A stretch of 64,000 nt of DNA from Methylobacterium sp. J-078 (lineage in GTDB: Bacteria; Pseudomonadota; Alphaproteobacteria; Rhizobiales; Beijerinckiaceae): assembly GCF_022829285.1 (NCBI RefSeq), contig NZ_JAKSYI010000069.1:124001-188000 (forward strand), given 5' to 3'. The notes under the pieces are model-generated. The model was given only the letters and a program-made list of their open reading frames with translations. It did no database searches and had not been told where the DNA came from. Positions 1 to 11,556 of this stretch are shown piece by piece; positions within the stretch are counted from its first letter, which is position 1; the number at the start of each line of letters is the position of its first letter. Position numbers and translations under genes: made by a program.

Positions 1-1
1 C

Positions 2-421
2 GGCATCGATCTTCTCGAGATCGAGCCGATGACCGGCGTCGAGTTCATCACCCTGGACTTCCTCGCCCCCGAAGCGCCGAAGCTGCTCACGGATCTCCTC
101 GGCGGCCCGGCCGACCTCGTTCTCTCCGACATGGCCGCCAACACCACCGGCCACAAGCAGACCGACCACCTGCGCATCATCGGGCTGGCTGAGACGGCGG
201 CGGAATTCGCCCGCGAGATCCTCGCACCCGGGGGCTCCTACCTCGCCAAGGTGTTCCAGGGCGGCACGGAGGGCACGCTGCTCGCCGACCTCAAGCGGGA
301 CTTCGCCAGCGTTCGCCACGTCAAGCCGAATGCCAGCCGGGCCGATTCGAGCGAGCTCTACGTATTGGCTTCCGGCTATCGCGGCCCGGCCGGCGCCGCC
401 CTCGGCCCGCAGGCCGAGTAG
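2..421 (+). CDS. rlmE: 23S rRNA (uridine-2552-2'-O)-methyltransferase RlmE, C-terminal part
   Basis: The gene runs in from the left edge; only the last 139 residues are present, in the frame that begins at base 2. RlmE (FtsJ/RrmJ) methylates the 2'-OH of U2552 in the 23S rRNA A-loop with S-adenosylmethionine. The visible part has the FtsJ hallmarks: the DFL segment after the second strand, LVLSDMAANTTGH (the catalytic Asp lies in SDMA), the catalytic Lys in YLAKVFQGG, and a final strand with KPNASR and SSELYVLA. The C-terminal end is complete. A convergent DUF779 gene follows 14 bases later. Confidence 0.93.
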   Translation, partial: GIDLLEIEPMTGVEFITLDFLAPEAPKLLTDLLGGPADLVLSDMAANTTGHKQTDHLRIIGLAETAAEFAREILAPGGSYLAKVFQGGTEGTLLADLKRDFASVRHVKPNASRADSSELYVLASGYRGPAGAALGPQAE

Positions 422-435
422 CACGCCGGAACACG

Positions 436-861
436 TCAGAGCTTGCAGGCGCCTGCGAGAGCCGTGTTCTCGGCCTCGGTGAAGAGCCGCGAACGGATCA
501 GGAAGCGCTTGTCGCGCCCGTTCTCGAGCGAGAACATGCCGCCGCGCCCCGGCACCACGTCGAGGATGAGGTGCGTGTGCTTCCAGACCTCGAACTGGGG
601 CCGGCTGATCCAAAAATCGGCGCCGTCCACGGTCCCGAGATGCACGTCGCTGTCGCCGGTGAGAAATTCGCCGACCGGGTAGCACATCGGCGACGAGCCG
701 TCGCAGCAGCCTCCCGACTGATGGAACATCACCGGCCCATGGTCGGCGCGCAGCTCGGCGATGAGGGCGAGGGCGGCCGGCGTGGCGGTGACGCGCAGTG
801 GCGTGCCGTCGACGCCGGCCTGATCGGCGGTGGTGGGATCGAGGGCGGCGGTCTCGCTCAT
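436..861 (-). CDS. DUF779 family protein, aldehyde-dehydrogenase partner
   Basis: A 141-residue protein of the DUF779 family. The central block HQSGGCCDGSSPMC, with its closely spaced cysteines, and the later HTHLILDVVPGRG block are typical. The first 20 or so residues are variable. DUF779 genes are very often next to an NAD-dependent acetaldehyde/aldehyde dehydrogenase, as here, but the biochemical role is not established; the cysteines and histidines suggest metal or redox chemistry (inference). It lies downstream of the dehydrogenase on the same strand, but a strong hairpin followed by a U-tract separates the two. It would therefore be reached by read-through or from its own promoter. Confidence 0.85.
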   Translation of the reverse strand: MSETAALDPTTADQAGVDGTPLRVTATPAALALIAELRADHGPVMFHQSGGCCDGSSPMCYPVGEFLTGDSDVHLGTVDGADFWISRPQFEVWKHTHLILDVVPGRGGMFSLENGRDKRFLIRSRLFTEAENTALAGACKL

Positions 862-925
862 GGCGTTCTCCTTGGACGGGTCTGCCCCGACAGATAGGGC
901 GCAAGAGGAAAAAGTGCGGACGACG

Positions 926-953
926 AAAAAGCCCCGGCCTTGGGGGCCGGGGC
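926..953 (-). terminator. Rho-independent terminator after the aldehyde dehydrogenase gene
   Basis: Read on the minus strand, a perfect 9-bp GC-only stem (bases 931-939 with 945-953, 5-base loop) is followed at once by five U residues (bases 926-930). It sits 34 bases beyond the stop of the aldehyde dehydrogenase and 65 bases before the DUF779 start. This is the best intrinsic terminator I found in the window. Confidence 0.85.
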
Positions 954-986
954 GAGTGACACTCGGGTTTCAGGCTTTCAAAACGC

Positions 987-2507
<1,521 letters not shown>

Positions 2508-2740
2508 CGCGTATCCTCCTGGTTGTTCTTATGCGTCGCAGCCAAGGCCAGACGCGGGTTCGAATCAAGGTGGACTTTTGGCCAACGAACGCGGCCGTCG
2601 AACCGGGGCGGCGTCGCGGCAGATGCGCGGCCCGGCGGCATTCGGTCCCGTCAGGGCGGCGCGTGTCATGCGCACCGGAATGGCGTTCCGGCGCGGGTGG
2701 GAGCGTAGACCCGTTTGCGGCGAATGGCGACCCGGCACCC

Positions 2741-4153
2741 TCAGCGCGGAACCTGCCAGGCGAAGCGCCGGGCGGTGAGGCGACGGGCCGTGCGGGCATC
2801 GATGCGCGGTCCCGCGCGCCCGCCGCCCGGCGCGTCGACGAGGAGACCGGTGGAGCGGCCGTCGGGCTCGATGTCGAGGGCGATGCGGGTGCCGTCCCCG
2901 GCGACGAAGACCCGGTCGCTCTCCGGCGCCAGTTCCAGACGGGCGAGGCCGGTGCCCTGGGCCACCAGCCGGTCGCCAGACCGGCTCAACGCCACCACCG
3001 CGCGCGGCCCGACCCGGTAGAATCCGGCGTAGCGGTCGATGACGTGGGCGGGAACCACGATTCCAGTCTCCTCGGGCGCGGCGAGGGCGAGGGCACCGAG
3101 CCGGCGCGCAAGGGTCTGGGCGGGCGTGGTCTCGGTGTTGCCGAGGACCACGATGGTGAGCCCGAGATCCGGATAGGTGTCCTTGATCGCTGAGAACCCG
3201 TTCAGGAAGCCGCCATGCGACCACAGTCGCTGGCCGTAGGCCCGGCCGAGATACCAGCCGAGACCGTAGCCGTGGCCGCGATCCCGAAACATCGCGGCCA
3301 GGGACTCCGGCGCGAGGACGCGACCGGACAGAAGGGCTCGATCCCAGGCCGCGAGGTCGTCGACGGTCGAGACCAGGCCCCCCGCGCCCAGCGCCGCCGC
3401 GGCGACGACCGGAACCGCGTTGCGCCACGTACCGGCGCAGCGCTGATACCCGGAAGCCCGGCGCGGGACGATCGCGTCGGGGTCGGCGTCGACGGTCGCG
3501 GTCAGTCCGGCCGGCGCCAGCACGAGGCTGCGTAGGGCCTCGGCGAACGGTTCGCCGGTGATCCGCTCGATGATGGCCGCGAGGAGAAGGTAGCCGGTGT
3601 TGCTGTATTCCTGCGCCGAGCCGGCCGGAAACAGCAGATCCTCTCGATAGAGCCGCGCGACGACCTCCATGGCACTGCGGGCGGTTCGGGCGATCACCGT
3701 CGGGTAATCGGGAAGCGCCGTCACGTTGGGCAGGCCGGCGGTGTGATCGAGGAGCATGCGCAGGGTGATGGGCGCCCAGGCTCCCGGCAGGCCCGCGATA
3801 TGGCGGGCGGCCGGATCGTCGAGATCGAGCCGTCCCGCCTCTCCGAGCTTGAGGATCGCGGCGGCGGTGAACTGCTTCGTCAGCGATGCGATCCGGAAGC
3901 GGGTCTCCGGCGTGTTGGGGAGTGACCATTCGCGGTCCGCGAGCCCGTAGGCTTGCCGGAACAGTACCCTCCCGTCCCGGACGACCGCGATCGCCCCTGA
4001 GAAGATGCCCGCGCGGGCATAGGGCTGGACCAGGGCATCCGCCCGGGCGGCGAAGTCGTCGTCCGCCTCCGCCGCAGCGGTCCCGGGTCGCACCAGGGCC
4101 AGCGCCAGGGTTCCGAGGAGGAGGCCGCGCCGTGTCTGCATCGTCCCCGTCAC
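2741..4153 (-). CDS. Exported serine hydrolase, class C beta-lactamase/DD-peptidase fold
   Basis: A 470-residue member of the beta-lactamase-related (PF00144) family. An N-terminal RRG followed by a hydrophobic stretch ending in an AAA-type cleavage site indicates export, possibly by Tat. Active-site motifs are complete: SLTK (90-93), YSN (183-185) and HGG (313-315). About 100 further residues after the catalytic domain form a C-terminal beta-rich extension, as in many esterase/DD-peptidase-like members. The substrate cannot be told from sequence; esterase, D-amino peptidase and beta-lactamase are all possible. Met5 (4141) is an alternative start. It is divergent from the MFS gene at 4408. 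Confidence 0.85.
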   Translation of the reverse strand: MTGTMQTRRGLLLGTLALALVRPGTAAAEADDDFAARADALVQPYARAGIFSGAIAVVRDGRVLFRQAYGLADREWSLPNTPETRFRIASLTKQFTAAAILKLGEAGRLDLDDPAARHIAGLPGAWAPITLRMLLDHTAGLPNVTALPDYPTVIARTARSAMEVVARLYREDLLFPAGSAQEYSNTGYLLLAAIIERITGEPFAEALRSLVLAPAGLTATVDADPDAIVPRRASGYQRCAGTWRNAVPVVAAAALGAGGLVSTVDDLAAWDRALLSGRVLAPESLAAMFRDRGHGYGLGWYLGRAYGQRLWSHGGFLNGFSAIKDTYPDLGLTIVVLGNTETTPAQTLARRLGALALAAPEETGIVVPAHVIDRYAGFYRVGPRAVVALSRSGDRLVAQGTGLARLELAPESDRVFVAGDGTRIALDIEPDGRSTGLLVDAPGGGRAGPRIDARTARRLTARRFAWQVPR

Positions 4154-4335
4154 CTCGCGAAGGCCCCGGCGGCCCCATGCTTCGTATCGCAGGACCGGGG
4201 CTTCCCGATCCTGCGGACATTCGCTTGTCCGAAAATGTGGCGGCAGCGGGCCGGCAGGCCCGCGCGGCAGCCATGCGGCCGGGCGGATTGCTCACTCCCC
4301 ACTCGGGCACCAAGTCCGGCCCGAGAACGTTCTCC

Positions 4336-4375
4336 CCAAGGGCGCCGACCAAGGGCGCCGAACCAAGGGCGCCGA
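4336..4375. repeat. Three tandem 13-base repeats upstream of an efflux gene
   Basis: CCAAGGGCGCCGA occurs three times in a row at 4336-4348, 4349-4361 and 4363-4375 (periods 13 and 14). Each copy contains the palindrome GGCGCC. The array lies 33-72 bases before the GTG chosen for the MFS transporter, in the divergent gap shared with the serine hydrolase. It could be a multi-site operator or simply a local duplication; no regulator gene is adjacent. Confidence 0.6.
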
Positions 4376-4407
4376 ACGCCCCAACGCTTCCTCGAGGACA
4401 GGTCTTG

Positions 4408-5691
4408 GTGAGCAGTACCCCGGTGACGACCTTGCGCCCCGCGGCGCCGCCGGCGCAGGCTGCCGCCGTTCCGGCCTGGAAGGGTCCCGGCTTCGGTGAG
4501 TTCGTCGGCATCGTCGCCCTGATGATGGCGGTGACCGCCATCTCCATCGACAACCTGCTGCCGGCGTTTCCCGCCATCCAGGCGCGGTTCGGGGTCGCCG
4601 ACCCGAACAGCCTGCAACTTCTCATCTACGTCTACATGATCGGCTTCGGCGCGGCGCAGATCGTCTACGGCCCGCTCTCGGATACCTATGGGCGGCGCTC
4701 CGTGCTCCTCGCCGGCCTGGCGATCTACGTCGTCGGCACCGGCCTCGCGATGGTGGCGCCGTCCTTCGGCTGGCTGCTGGCGGCGCGGGTCATCCAGGGG
4801 ATCGGCGCGGCGAGCGGGCGCGTCCTGTCGACGGCGATCGTGCGCGACCGCTTCGCCGGACGCGAAATGGCGAGCGTGATGTCCCTCATCATGATGGTTT
4901 TCCTCATCGTGCCGATGATCGCCCCGGCCATCGGCGGCGCGATGCTGCTGTTCGGCTCGTGGGTATACGTCTTCGTCTCGATGCTGGCGCTCGCCGGCAT
5001 CCTGGTGCTCTGGTTTGCCTGGCGGATGCCCGAGACCCTGCATCCCGCGTACCGGCGCCCCTTCTCGCTCGGCGCCGTGGCCCAGGCGGTGGGGATCACC
5101 TTCCGCAACCGGGTCGCGGTGGGCTACGCCACCGCACTCGGCCTGCTCACCGGTTGCATCATGGGCTATGTCGGCTCGGCCCAGCAGGTCTTCGACACCG
5201 GGCTCTACCACCTCGGCGCCCTGTTCCCACTGGCCTTCGGCCTCGTCGCCGGCGCCATGGGGGCCGCCACATTGGTGAATGCCCGCCTCGTGCGGCGCCT
5301 CGGCATGCGGCCCCTCTCCCATGCCGGCCTGAGCCTGTTCGTGATGGTCGCGGTGGGGCAGGTGGTGGTCGGGCTCGCCTATCACGGCCACCCGCCGCTG
5401 GCGCTGTTCCTGTCGATCCTGGCCGCCAACCAGTTCCTGATCAGCTTCGCGATGCCGAACTTCAACGCGATGGCCCTTCAGCCGCTCGGCGAGATCGCCG
5501 GCACCGCCTCGTCCTTCCTGGGCTTCTACACCACCATGCTCGGTGCGTTCTGTGGCTTCCTGATCGGGCATGCCTTCGACGGCTCGGTACTGCCGATTGG
5601 CATCGGCTACGCGCTCCTCGGCGGCCTAGCCCTCGCGGTGGTGGCGTGGACCGAGCGTGGCCGCCTGTTCCGGGGTGGCGTCTCCGGTTGA
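4408..5691 (+). CDS. Bcr/CflA-type MFS drug-resistance exporter
   Basis: A 427-residue, 12-helix major facilitator of the Bcr/CflA (DHA1) group, a proton-driven exporter of small toxic compounds at the inner membrane. After helix 1 (SIDNLLPAFP), the helix 2-3 loop has GPLSDTYGRRSVLL, the motif A of this group. Next come RVIQGIGAASGRVLS (motif C-like) and the RFAG and PMIAPAIGG helices. The open frame extends far upstream, but that part is proline- and arginine-rich without homology. GTG at 4408, with GAGGA about 10 bases before it, gives the normal family length. The substrate is unknown. Confidence 0.85.
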   Translation: MSSTPVTTLRPAAPPAQAAAVPAWKGPGFGEFVGIVALMMAVTAISIDNLLPAFPAIQARFGVADPNSLQLLIYVYMIGFGAAQIVYGPLSDTYGRRSVLLAGLAIYVVGTGLAMVAPSFGWLLAARVIQGIGAASGRVLSTAIVRDRFAGREMASVMSLIMMVFLIVPMIAPAIGGAMLLFGSWVYVFVSMLALAGILVLWFAWRMPETLHPAYRRPFSLGAVAQAVGITFRNRVAVGYATALGLLTGCIMGYVGSAQQVFDTGLYHLGALFPLAFGLVAGAMGAATLVNARLVRRLGMRPLSHAGLSLFVMVAVGQVVVGLAYHGHPPLALFLSILAANQFLISFAMPNFNAMALQPLGEIAGTASSFLGFYTTMLGAFCGFLIGHAFDGSVLPIGIGYALLGGLALAVVAWTERGRLFRGGVSG

Positions 5692-5770
5692 GGGCGCGGC
5701 GGCCTTAACGCCGTCTTCAGGCGGTCCCGACAAAGCTCGGCATTCCAAGATGCCAGACGGAGCCTGAGAC

Positions 5771-6292
5771 GTGACCGGCCGTGCCCAAGACGGATTGCTC
5801 TTCCTCGCCCGGCTGCTGCTCGCCGCCGCGCTGCTGCCCACCGGCATCGCCCGGGCCCTCAACGTCTCCGGCTTCGCCGTCACCCTCGCGGCCACCGGCC
5901 TGCCGTCGCCGAACGCCGTCGCCACCGCGGCGGTGATCGTCCAGGTCTTCGGCCCGATCGCCCTCATCCTCGGCGTGCTGCCGCGCATCAGCGGCCTGGC
6001 GCTCGCCGCCTTCGCGGGCGCGATGGCGGTGCTGCTGCACCCGTTCTGGCAGTTCGCCGGCCCGAGCGCGGTGGCCGAGCGCACCCTGCTTCTGGCCGAT
6101 TTCGGCCTCGCGGGCGGCTTCCTCATGTACGCGATGACGGGCCCGGGCCGCTGGAGTTGGCAGGGCTGGCGCCAGGGCGCCCGCGCAGCAGGGAGCCCCG
6201 CCAAGGCTCCAGCCAAGTCGAACGCCGCCGCGCGGGGCGGGCAAAAGCCCAAGCGCGCCGCCGGACGGGCCCCGGCCCGGGCCGCCGCCTGA
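5771..6292 (+). CDS. DoxX family membrane protein
   Basis: A 173-residue protein with about four hydrophobic helices in the first 130 residues and the DoxX pattern (LLARLLLAAALLPTGI at the start, a middle FGPIALILG helix). A 40-residue Ala/Lys/Arg-rich cytoplasmic tail follows. DoxX proteins are small inner-membrane proteins linked in various bacteria to quinone or thiol redox homeostasis; no specific reaction can be assigned. The start is GTG at 5771. It lies 79 bases after the exporter on the same strand and converges on the next MFS gene 21 bases away. Confidence 0.78.
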   Translation: MTGRAQDGLLFLARLLLAAALLPTGIARALNVSGFAVTLAATGLPSPNAVATAAVIVQVFGPIALILGVLPRISGLALAAFAGAMAVLLHPFWQFAGPSAVAERTLLLADFGLAGGFLMYAMTGPGRWSWQGWRQGARAAGSPAKAPAKSNAAARGGQKPKRAAGRAPARAAA

Positions 6293-6313
6293 CGTCCAGG
6301 ACGTCGCCGCGTC

Positions 6314-7729
6314 CTACGGAATCGCGTTGCGCGGGGCGGCGGCGACGAGCCTGTGACCCGAGACTTCGGCGCCGGCTTCCGGGCTGAGCCGCCTGAACGG
6401 AAAGAACGACATCACCGAGATCAGCGCCACCGCCAGGAAGGCGGGGGCGAAATCCTGCGCCGCGATCTCTGTGCGGCCGTGCAGGGCGGCGGCCCCCTCC
6501 AGGGCCAGCGCCCCGAGGGAGACCCCGAGGCTGAGCGAGAGCTGCTGCGCGACGCTGGCGAGGCTCGTCGCCGCGCTCATCTCGCGGCTATGCAACTCGG
6601 CATACGCGATGGCGTTGACGCAGGTGAATTGCAGCGAGCGCACGCAGCCGCCGATCAGCAGCACGCAGATGATCACCGCGTGCGGAGTCTCGGCGGTGAA
6701 CAGGCCGTTCACCGCCAGGAAGGCCGAGGCGACGAGCGCGTTGACCAGCATCACCCGCCGGAAGCCGTAGGCGCGCAGGATGCGCGGGCCGATGATCTTG
6801 ATGAGCAGGGCTCCGGCGGCGGCCGCGAAGGTGATCAGGCCCGACCGGAGGGGATCGAGGCCGAAGCCGATCTGCAGCATCAGCGGCAGCAGGAACGGGA
6901 TCGCCCCGGTGCCGATCCGGAACAGGCTGCCGCCCGTCACCGCCGCCCGGAAGGTCGGATACCGCAGCAGATCGAGGCGGATCACCGGATTTGCGATGCC
7001 GCGGGAGTGCCGGAAATACAGCACCAGGAGGATGCCGCCGGCCACGAGGCAGCCCCAGGACACGCCGTCCGGCAGGAGGTGGCGCCCGGTGGAGGCGAGG
7101 CCGAGCATCAGCGTGGCGAGGCCCAGCCCTGAGAGGAGAAAGCCGAGGATGTCGAGGGGCGGGCGCTCGGCTTCGCGGACGTTCTCGAAATAGAGCGTCG
7201 ACAACACGATGCCGGCGATCCCGATCGGAATGTTAATGAAGAAGATCCAGCGCCAATCGAAGTAGGTGGTGATGAAGCCGCCCAGCGGCGGCCCGCAGAT
7301 CGGGCCGATCAGGGCGGGGATCGTGAGGTAGGCCAGCGCGCTGACGAGCTCGCTCTTGGGCACGCTGCGCAGGATCACGAGGCGCCCCACCGGCACCATC
7401 ATGGCGCCGCCGAGCCCCTGAAAGAATCGCGCGGCGACGAAGCCTGTCAGCGAGTTCGATGCGGCGCAGGCGAGCGACCCGGCCATGAACACCCCGAGGG
7501 CGACCCGGAACACCGTGCGCGCGCCGAATCGGTCGGCCATCCAGCCGCTGATCGGGATGAAGATCGCGAGGCTGACGAGATACGCGGTCAGCGCGAGCTT
7601 CAGGGCGATCGGATCTTCGTTGAGGGTCCGGGCGATGGCCGGAAGCGCCGTGGCGATCACGGTGGAGTCGGTGTTCTCCATGAACAGCGCGGTGGCGACG
7701 ACGAGGGGGACGATCTGGGACGTGCGCAT
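6314..7729 (-). CDS. DHA2-type MFS multidrug exporter (EmrB/QacA-like)
   Basis: A 471-residue multi-helix major facilitator. Helix 1 carries the DHA2 signature MENTDSTVIATALPAIA, and loop 2-3 has GWMADRFGARTVF (motif A). RFFQGLGGAMMVPVGRL is motif B, and GPPLGGFITTYFDWRWIFFINIPIG is the motif C and helix 5/6 segment. It probably exports drugs or metabolites using the proton gradient. The open frame continues 100 residues upstream, but only from Met at 7729 does the sequence look like a transporter; no strong ribosome site supports any start. No periplasmic adaptor (EmrA-like) is adjacent. Confidence 0.85.
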   Translation of the reverse strand: MRTSQIVPLVVATALFMENTDSTVIATALPAIARTLNEDPIALKLALTAYLVSLAIFIPISGWMADRFGARTVFRVALGVFMAGSLACAASNSLTGFVAARFFQGLGGAMMVPVGRLVILRSVPKSELVSALAYLTIPALIGPICGPPLGGFITTYFDWRWIFFINIPIGIAGIVLSTLYFENVREAERPPLDILGFLLSGLGLATLMLGLASTGRHLLPDGVSWGCLVAGGILLVLYFRHSRGIANPVIRLDLLRYPTFRAAVTGGSLFRIGTGAIPFLLPLMLQIGFGLDPLRSGLITFAAAAGALLIKIIGPRILRAYGFRRVMLVNALVASAFLAVNGLFTAETPHAVIICVLLIGGCVRSLQFTCVNAIAYAELHSREMSAATSLASVAQQLSLSLGVSLGALALEGAAALHGRTEIAAQDFAPAFLAVALISVMSFFPFRRLSPEAGAEVSGHRLVAAAPRNAIP

Positions 7730-8034
7730 GGGCCAGACATAGGTCCGAACGGACGGTTCGGGTGCTCCAAGCCGTCGAAAAGCGACAGGGCGGCAGCGAA
7801 TCCCCGCGTGACGTAGACGATGGGATGAAAGTGCCATGCCGCTCGTGCAGGGCCCGCGGTTCGGAGGGGCGTGGCCCTGCGGCCACATCGGTCCGGCATC
7901 GACCCCGAGCGCCCTCGCTCGCCTTTCCAGAATGTTGCTGGAGCCGCTAAGCTCGACGGCATGATCCGGGGTGCCGCTGGCCTCCTCCGGGAGGGCGTGC
8001 CGAGCGCTCGCTCGCGCTTCCAAGAAAGTCAACG
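7730..8034. other. Divergent intergenic region, MFS exporter / DUF3313 lipoprotein
   Basis: This 305-base gap separates two divergent starts. I see no convincing gene in it: the open frames are mirror images of each other. It must hold both promoters, but I could not pick a confident -35/-10 pair or operator. Confidence 0.5.
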
Positions 8035-8937
8035 ATGCTTCCGAGGTTCGAACAACGACGCCGGTTGGTAGGCTTCGTCTCCTGCCTGGCGCTGGCGGCC
8101 GCCGTCGCCGGCTGCGGCACCGTGGTCCTCACCGAATCGGGTGCTTTGACCCGGTACGACCGCCTCGCCGCCAGCGACGAGACGGCCAGCTCCTCGCGGA
8201 TCTTCGTCGATCCGGCGGCCTTGGCGGCGACCCGCACGGTGCGGATCGTGCCCACCACCTTCTCCGAGGTGGTGGCCCCCGGCCTCACGCCGGCCGAGCG
8301 CAAGCTCGTCGCCAACGCGGCCGATCGCGCTCTCTGCTACGAGCTGTCCCTCCGCTACGACGTCGTCACCGGCCGGAAGGCCGACCTCACCGTGCGCTCG
8401 GCGGTGACCCGGATCGACCTCACCAACGTACCGGCGGCCGGCGCCACCGTGGCGACCTCGGCGGGCATCACCATCGCGTCCCAGCTCGGCGCCGGCTTCG
8501 CGACGGCGGTGGGCCGGGTGCCGATCCCCCGCATCCCGATCGGGCTCGGCAGCCTCACGGTCGAGGCCGAGGCCCTGGACGGGCGCAACGTGCAGCGGGC
8601 CGCCATGGTCTGGGGCGGGGCCAGCAATGCCTTCACCAACCAGGCCCGGTTCTCCCCGGCCAGCGACGCCTACGACCTCGCCGGCGAGTTCGGGCAGGAT
8701 TTCGGCTACTACCTCGCCACCGGCGAGGACCCGTTCAAGGCGCCGATCACGCTGCCGACCTACGACCGCGTCCGCATCACGACGCTGGGTGAAGCGCCAC
8801 TCGACCCAGATTGCGAGGCCTTCGGCCGTGCCCCCGGCCTCGACGGTATTTTGGGCGACTACGTCGGTGCACCGCCGGAATGGACCGACAAGGGACCGGC
8901 CGAGGGTCTGCCCGGCGCCCCCCGGGGTCTGCGCTAG
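8035..8937 (+). CDS. DUF3313-like outer-membrane lipoprotein
   Basis: A 300-residue predicted lipoprotein. It has a basic N-terminus (RFEQRRR), a hydrophobic core, and the lipobox VAGC with the modified Cys near residue 27. The remainder resembles DUF3313 proteins: an early GALTRYDRL segment, then strands such as TVRIVPTTFSEV, an RYDVV block, and a glycine-rich ITIASQLGAGFATAVG stretch. Function is unknown. The last about 60 residues (DPDCEAFGRAPGLDG onwards) are less typical. It stands alone, divergent from an MFS exporter and upstream of guaB. Confidence 0.72.
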   Translation: MLPRFEQRRRLVGFVSCLALAAAVAGCGTVVLTESGALTRYDRLAASDETASSSRIFVDPAALAATRTVRIVPTTFSEVVAPGLTPAERKLVANAADRALCYELSLRYDVVTGRKADLTVRSAVTRIDLTNVPAAGATVATSAGITIASQLGAGFATAVGRVPIPRIPIGLGSLTVEAEALDGRNVQRAAMVWGGASNAFTNQARFSPASDAYDLAGEFGQDFGYYLATGEDPFKAPITLPTYDRVRITTLGEAPLDPDCEAFGRAPGLDGILGDYVGAPPEWTDKGPAEGLPGAPRGLR

Positions 8938-9050
8938 GCGCAACCCCCACCGGACGAGGGCTCATCCGGCGCATTTTCCTGTGTCGGCGGGCCCGTCCCG
9001 GCTTTGCGTGGCGTCCCGGCGCATGATACTGGCCCGTGCCAACCCGATGA

Positions 9051-10595
<1,545 letters not shown>

Positions 10596-10605
10596 GCCGG
10601 ACGCG

Positions 10606-11028
10606 ATGTCCGACCCGCGCCACCTCCTGCTCTGGCCGGTGCTGGGGCAGATCGGACTGACCTTCGGCCTCTATGCCTGGCTCTCGGTGGTGCGCCTCCT
10701 CGCGGTGCGTTCCGGCGAGGTGACCTACGGCTGCTTCGAGCTCGGCCGCGAGGAACCGCTGCGGATCGCCCGCATCACCCGCAATCTCGCCAACCAGTTC
10801 GAACTGCCGGTGATCGTGTTCGCTTGCGTCGCCCTGCTGGTCGCCTTCGATGCGGTCACGCCCCTCGACGTCTGCGCCGCCTGGATCTTCGTTCTCGGAC
10901 GGGTGATCCACACCGGCGTGCAGACGCTCACCGACAACGTGCCCCTGCGCGGCCGGGTCTTCCTCATCAACGCCGCCGGCTGCGCGGTGCTCGTCGCACA
11001 TCTCGGCCTCGTCGCCCTCCGGGCCTGA
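10606..11028 (+). CDS. MAPEG-domain membrane protein (first of a pair)
   Basis: A 140-residue, four-helix integral membrane protein of the MAPEG group (membrane-associated proteins in eicosanoid and glutathione metabolism). The N-terminal LLLWPVLGQIGLTF helix, the NLANQFELPVIVF segment and ILGRVIHTG-like FVLGRVIHTGVQ are the usual landmarks. Bacterial members mostly lack a defined substrate. It starts 10 bases after guaB and is followed 19 bases later by a diverged second copy, so transcription with guaB is likely. Confidence 0.82.
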   Translation: MSDPRHLLLWPVLGQIGLTFGLYAWLSVVRLLAVRSGEVTYGCFELGREEPLRIARITRNLANQFELPVIVFACVALLVAFDAVTPLDVCAAWIFVLGRVIHTGVQTLTDNVPLRGRVFLINAAGCAVLVAHLGLVALRA

Positions 11029-11047
11029 GGCGCGCGAAGGAACCGCC

Positions 11048-11479
11048 GTGACCGTCCAAGCCATCCTGGCGCCCGTCTTCGCGCAGGTGCTCCTCACCTT
11101 CGCGCTGCTGTTCTGGACCGGGCGCACGCGCCTGGCCGCCGTGCGCGGCGGGGCCGTGAAGGGCCGCGAACTCGCGCTGGGCCAGCGCGACTGGCCGGCC
11201 CCGGCCCAGCAGGCGGCCAACACCTTCGCGAACCAGTTCGAGATCCCGGTGCTGTTCTACGTCCTCGTCGGCTTCGCCATGGCGACGCGCAAGGCCGACC
11301 TGTTGTTCGTGATCCTGGCCCGGGTCTTCGTCGCCACGCGCTTCGTCCACGCCGGCATCTACCTGACCTCGAACCACATCCCGTACCGGTTCCGGGCCTA
11401 TGCAGCCGGCACGCTGGTGCTGCTGGCGATGTGGATCGTCTTCGCGGTCCAGATTTTCCTGGCGCCGACGGGCGTCTGA
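11048..11479 (+). CDS. MAPEG-domain membrane protein (second of a pair)
   Basis: A 143-residue paralogue of the preceding gene, with the same layout: LAPVFAQVLLTFALLF, NTFANQFEIPVLFYVLVGFA, and VFVATRFVHAGIYLTSNHIPYRF. It keeps the Asn-Gln-Phe-Glu-x-Pro-Val core shared with its neighbour. The start is GTG at 11048 after GAAGGA. The tandem pair probably arose by duplication; whether they form a hetero-oligomer is unknown. Confidence 0.82.
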   Translation: MTVQAILAPVFAQVLLTFALLFWTGRTRLAAVRGGAVKGRELALGQRDWPAPAQQAANTFANQFEIPVLFYVLVGFAMATRKADLLFVILARVFVATRFVHAGIYLTSNHIPYRFRAYAAGTLVLLAMWIVFAVQIFLAPTGV

Positions 11480-11556
11480 ACCGCTACGAAGGCGCAGGAT
11501 CGGTGGAAGCGGCCCGGATCGGGCGGTGATCCGCGAAGAACGAAGTGGAGGACATC

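Noticed and set aside
2536..2560. Sigma-54 promoter before the aldehyde dehydrogenase gene
   Set aside because: A TGGC and a TGC element are visible on the minus strand, but the distance between the GG and GC doublets is two bases too short for the -24/-12 consensus.
2557..2566. GGTTCGAATC, which looks like the T-loop of a tRNA
   Set aside because: The flanking bases do not form the 5-bp T-stem, and no acceptor, D or anticodon arm can be folded from the surrounding sequence.
3886..4407. N-terminal extension of the Bcr/CflA exporter
   Set aside because: The open frame continues upstream, but the sequence is Pro/Arg/Gly-rich, overlaps the divergent serine hydrolase gene and contains the tandem repeats. 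GTG 4408 with a ribosome site gives the family length.
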